A stretch of 64,000 nucleotides of DNA from Yersinia bercovieri ATCC 43970 (GTDB lineage: Bacteria; Pseudomonadota; Gammaproteobacteria; Enterobacterales; Enterobacteriaceae): NCBI RefSeq assembly GCF_013282745.1, contig NZ_CP054044.1, forward strand, positions 1,798,001 through 1,862,000, given 5' to 3'. A program made the translations under genes and the position numbers. The notes beneath the pieces were generated by a model. The model saw only the letters and a program-made list of their open reading frames with translations. It ran no database searches and had not been told where the DNA came from. Below are positions 61,755 to 64,000 of this stretch, piece after piece. Within the stretch, counting starts at the first letter, position 1. Each line of letters begins with the position of its first letter.

Positions 61755-61804
61755 GCTTTTTGGTCAATAGGAAACTCACTGTTAATGAGGCTCTCGCTGA
61801 GGTG

Positions 61805-62254
61805 TCAGGAGGTCGATTCCTGCGGTAAAATATCAAATTTACACTCTTCAGCAGCCACATCTGAACAGAGGTAGATTTCAAGGAGAGGGGATTGTTGGTA
61901 CTTCCAGTGAGGTTTTCCACTGATGGATACCAACCAGGTCTTGTTATCGTAGTACATGTCTATCTGCTTACCCTCGGTCTCCAGGTTATAGGTACACTTT
62001 TGAAAATTCCCCTGATCAATGAGGCTACCTTTATCTCTATCACTATCGAGAATCAATAGCGCTTCGCTGAAATCTTTAATAGCACTTTGCGCGGGAAGGG
62101 TGCCTTGCAAGAGGCCAATCCATTCTCCACCCTCCGCAGTTTTAGCGGTATAAGCTGCCCCTACCTGTGTGATGGTATCAATCGCTGGGCAATGCTGGGT
62201 GGCGAATAGGCTAAACGGCGTAAGTAGTAATACAAAAGCTAAATTATATTTCAT
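61805..62254 (-). CDS. Exported protein of unknown function
   Basis: 149 residues. A clear signal peptide MKYNLAFVLLLTPFSLFA is followed by TQHCPAIDTITQVGAAYTAKTAEGGEWIGLL and a C-terminal half with several cysteines (CTYNLE, YLCSDVAAEECKFD). Four cysteines could form disulfides in the periplasm. The architecture resembles small secreted families such as DUF3757, but I cannot confirm this. The ATG at 62254 is chosen because the signal peptide then starts directly; AAGGGAG lies about 10 bases upstream. The gene is not part of the E. coli gene order here, so it is a lineage-specific insertion between rplI and ytfB. Confidence 0.7.
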   Translation of the reverse strand: MKYNLAFVLLLTPFSLFATQHCPAIDTITQVGAAYTAKTAEGGEWIGLLQGTLPAQSAIKDFSEALLILDSDRDKGSLIDQGNFQKCTYNLETEGKQIDMYYDNKTWLVSISGKPHWKYQQSPLLEIYLCSDVAAEECKFDILPQESTS

Positions 62255-62394
62255 ATCATAATCACTCCCTTTATTTATGAATATGGCTATCTGGTCATGG
62301 ATGGGGTTAACCATCCAGAAAACAACCTAATTCGGGAGAGACAAAGTGGCAATATCAAAGAAAATAGGGGGTGAGCTAGAAGTTAGGGTGGTGG

Positions 62395-63159
62395 TTAACG
62401 GTCACGGCGATAGCTGCCATCACTCTGCCGAGTAAACAGCACTTCGGTATTCGCGGTGGTTTCAATGGCCAGTGCGGCGACCACGCCTTGTGCATCCAGC
62501 ATGATTTTGACCTCTTGCCCCGCTTTCAGGTTGCTCAGTGGTTTATCACTGCCCTCAACCTGCGCCATCGCAAAGACCTCATTGACCGGCAGATTATTGT
62601 CACGGAATAGCTGCGCCAATGTTTTCCCTGATTGAATCTGATAACTCTGCCACTCTCCTTGCAATGTATTAGGCGTCACGGGAGGAGCCACCGTTGGGGG
62701 TGGCGGAGCATCAAGATTATCCTGTAATTGGGCCTGTAGTGGCACGTCAGTGGACGGTGCGCTAATGGGGAAGGAGCGGTCGGTATTATCGCGTGATACC
62801 GGCCACAGCAGTGCCAGCAGCAACACAGCGGTGACGATGATTATCCAGCGACGGTGGAAGAGCGGTAATGGCTCCATCCACCGAAAACTGTCCGGCAAAT
62901 GCCAGATTTTTAGCAGTAGCCCTTTGATGCCGGTTTCCGGTCTAGCTGTTGCCACGGTTTCAGGGGTGACACTATTTTCCGTAGCGGCAATATCCTCAGC
63001 AGGGGCGGTCTGTTCGGATGCACTCACTTCGGACATCAGACTTTGGTCATCGGCCACTTTAGGATCCGGTAGGATCTTCTGCCTGATCGTCAACCAAGTG
63101 TGCAGCAATGGCTGATAAATCCGATTACTCTTCCTTCTCCTGGGCGCGATTCTGCCCAT
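62395..63159 (-). CDS. ytfB: OapA-family cell-division/adhesion protein YtfB
   Basis: A 254-residue inner-membrane protein. A cytoplasmic N-terminal half is followed by the conserved DSFRWMEPLPLFHRRWIIIVTAVLLLALLWPV, containing a single membrane helix (about 125-145). A Pro-rich periplasmic linker leads to an OapA/LysM-like domain (WQSYQIQSGKTLAQLFRDNNLPVNEVFAMAQVEGSDKPLSNLKAGQEV). E. coli YtfB (212 aa) binds glycans and is linked to cell division. The N-terminal extension before the family core is about 40 residues longer than in E. coli. It is divergent from fklB, as in E. coli. Confidence 0.9.
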   Translation of the reverse strand: MGRIAPRRRKSNRIYQPLLHTWLTIRQKILPDPKVADDQSLMSEVSASEQTAPAEDIAATENSVTPETVATARPETGIKGLLLKIWHLPDSFRWMEPLPLFHRRWIIIVTAVLLLALLWPVSRDNTDRSFPISAPSTDVPLQAQLQDNLDAPPPPTVAPPVTPNTLQGEWQSYQIQSGKTLAQLFRDNNLPVNEVFAMAQVEGSDKPLSNLKAGQEVKIMLDAQGVVAALAIETTANTEVLFTRQSDGSYRRDR

Positions 63160-63231
63160 GCTGACCTCTCTTCAACGGCGTAAAACGACATAAATAATAA
63201 TATGGCGGTGAATCCTATAGTCTTCTAAGTA

Positions 63232-63314
63232 TATACCCTTCCTACCTGAAATTGCCGCGTTGCTAACTGCTTGATGGCAAAAGGCAGGAGATTATAATAC
63301 CTAAAAGGGGTATT
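63232..63314. repeat. Short ERIC-like repeat between ytfB and fklB
   Basis: 83 bases bounded by TATACCC and GGGTATT. The minus strand reads ...CAACGCGGCAATTTC...GGGTATA, similar to one arm of Yersinia/Photorhabdus ERIC elements. The central ERIC core is missing, so it is probably an internally deleted copy. Recognised by eye only. Confidence 0.4.
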
Positions 63315-63446
63315 TCCCGTTAGCCTGCTGCCATTGTTTCTGTTTCTTCGACAAAAGTCATCATTCACAACGCAAGATTTTACCGCGCTCCCCTGCTGCT
63401 GTTATGCTTGCGGCTTCGACATGAATAAGCGACTAAAGGAAAATCC

Positions 63447-64000
63447 ATGACAACCCCTTCTTTTGATAGCGTTGAAGCGCAAGCGAGCTACGGGATTGGT
63501 TTACAAATCGGGCAGCAATTGCAAGAGTCCGGGCTGGAAGGTTTATTGCCAGAAGCACTACTGGCAGGTTTGCGTGACGCGATGGAGGGGAATACACCGA
63601 CTGTCCCTGTTGATGTGATACATCGCGCATTACAAGAAGTACATGAAAAGGCTGATAAAGTACGTGTTGAGCGCCAGCAAGCATTGGTCGAAGAGGGGAA
63701 AACCTTTTTGGAAGAGAATGCCAAGCGTGATGACGTCACCACCACTGAATCTGGCTTGCAGTTCTCGGTGTTGCAGGCAGGCGACGGCCCGATCCCATCT
63801 CGTCAGGACCGTGTTCGTGTGCACTACACTGGCCGTTTGGTTGATGGTACGGTATTTGATAGCTCGGTTGAGCGCGGTCAGCCAGCAGAGTTTCCGGTCA
63901 GTGGCGTTATCCCTGGTTGGATCGAAGCGCTGTCCATGATGCCTGTTGGCGCTAAATGGAAGTTATACATCCCCCACAATCTGGCCTATGGCGAGCGTGG
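63447..64000 (+). CDS. fklB: FKBP-type peptidyl-prolyl isomerase FklB (3' end outside window)
   Basis: 184 codons are visible; the expected length is about 206. The N-terminal dimerisation helices ([24 protein letters not shown]...[16 protein letters not shown]) precede the FKBP domain ([54 protein letters not shown]). It speeds proline isomerisation. AAGGAAAAT lies upstream of the ATG at 63447. The gene runs off the right edge in frame, with no sign of damage. Confidence 0.96.
   Translation, partial: MTTPSFDSVEAQASYGIGLQIGQQLQESGLEGLLPEALLAGLRDAMEGNTPTVPVDVIHRALQEVHEKADKVRVERQQALVEEGKTFLEENAKRDDVTTTESGLQFSVLQAGDGPIPSRQDRVRVHYTGRLVDGTVFDSSVERGQPAEFPVSGVIPGWIEALSMMPVGAKWKLYIPHNLAYGER

Overview
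The window is a chromosomal segment of an enterobacterium. Protein sequences and gene order point to Yersinia, most likely the Y. enterocolitica group of species. This is inferred from recognised families and synteny; no database search was possible. From about position 945 to the right edge the backbone follows the E. coli 94-95 min region: pheU-yjdC, dsbD-cutA-dcuA-aspA-fxsA-groSL-yjeI-epmB/efp-ecnB-sugE-blc-frdDCBA-epmA-mscM-psd-rsgA-orn-glyVXY-queG/nnr-tsaE-amiB-mutL-miaA-hfq-hflXKC-yjeT-purA-nsrR-rnr-rlmB-aidB-bsmA-yjfP-yjfY-rpsF-priB-rpsR-rplI-ytfB-fklB.

Region 1 (1-950) holds the edge of an AT-rich, possibly BcsR-like gene, then a tRNA-Phe gene whose 3' end and terminator are tandemly duplicated, which looks like an attachment-site scar. 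Region 2 (950-12100) starts with the TetR-type regulator yjdC. Relative to E. coli, a block is then inserted before dsbD: a complete galactarate catabolic set (garL, garR, garK, cdaR facing garP-garD) and an AegA-type iron-sulfur/flavin oxidoreductase. garK carries a -1 frameshift in a G tract. Region 3 (12100-24200) covers thiol-disulfide transfer (dsbD), C4-dicarboxylate uptake and aspartase (dcuA, aspA), the chaperonin operon with a sigma-32 promoter, the EF-P system (efp and its modification enzyme epmB), an entericidin, and a guanidinium exporter with a guanidine-II riboswitch. Region 4 (24200-35300) covers fumarate reductase with an FNR-type promoter, epmA, mscM-psd, rsgA and orn.

Region 5 (35300-36180) has three identical tRNA-Gly genes followed by a DnaA-box cluster at the position of the E. 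coli replication-control locus datA. Region 6 (36180-50400) is the tRNA-modification, repair, cell-wall, RNA-chaperone and protease-control supercluster. A roughly 1.86 kb group II intron sits just behind the hflC terminator. Region 7 (50400-56100) is purA-nsrR-rnr-rlmB. It ends in a terminator that has become duplicated around a 166 bp fold-back element. Region 8 (56500-64000) contains a frameshifted aidB, two DUF1471-type small secreted proteins around yjfP, the S6/PriB/S18/L9 operon with an S6:S18-type leader, ytfB, and the start of fklB, which runs off the window.

Functional themes: anaerobic C4-dicarboxylate metabolism (dcuA, aspA, frd, aegA), with CRP and FNR-type sites visible in the sequence; all three E. 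coli-type proteins needed for EF-P and its lysylation (efp, epmA, epmB); and sugar-acid use (gar). No CRISPR array, prophage or insertion sequence with a transposase was seen. The mobile or repeat features are the group II intron, two short ERIC-like remnants, one fold-back element, a tRNA 3'-end duplication and a 7-bp tandem repeat.
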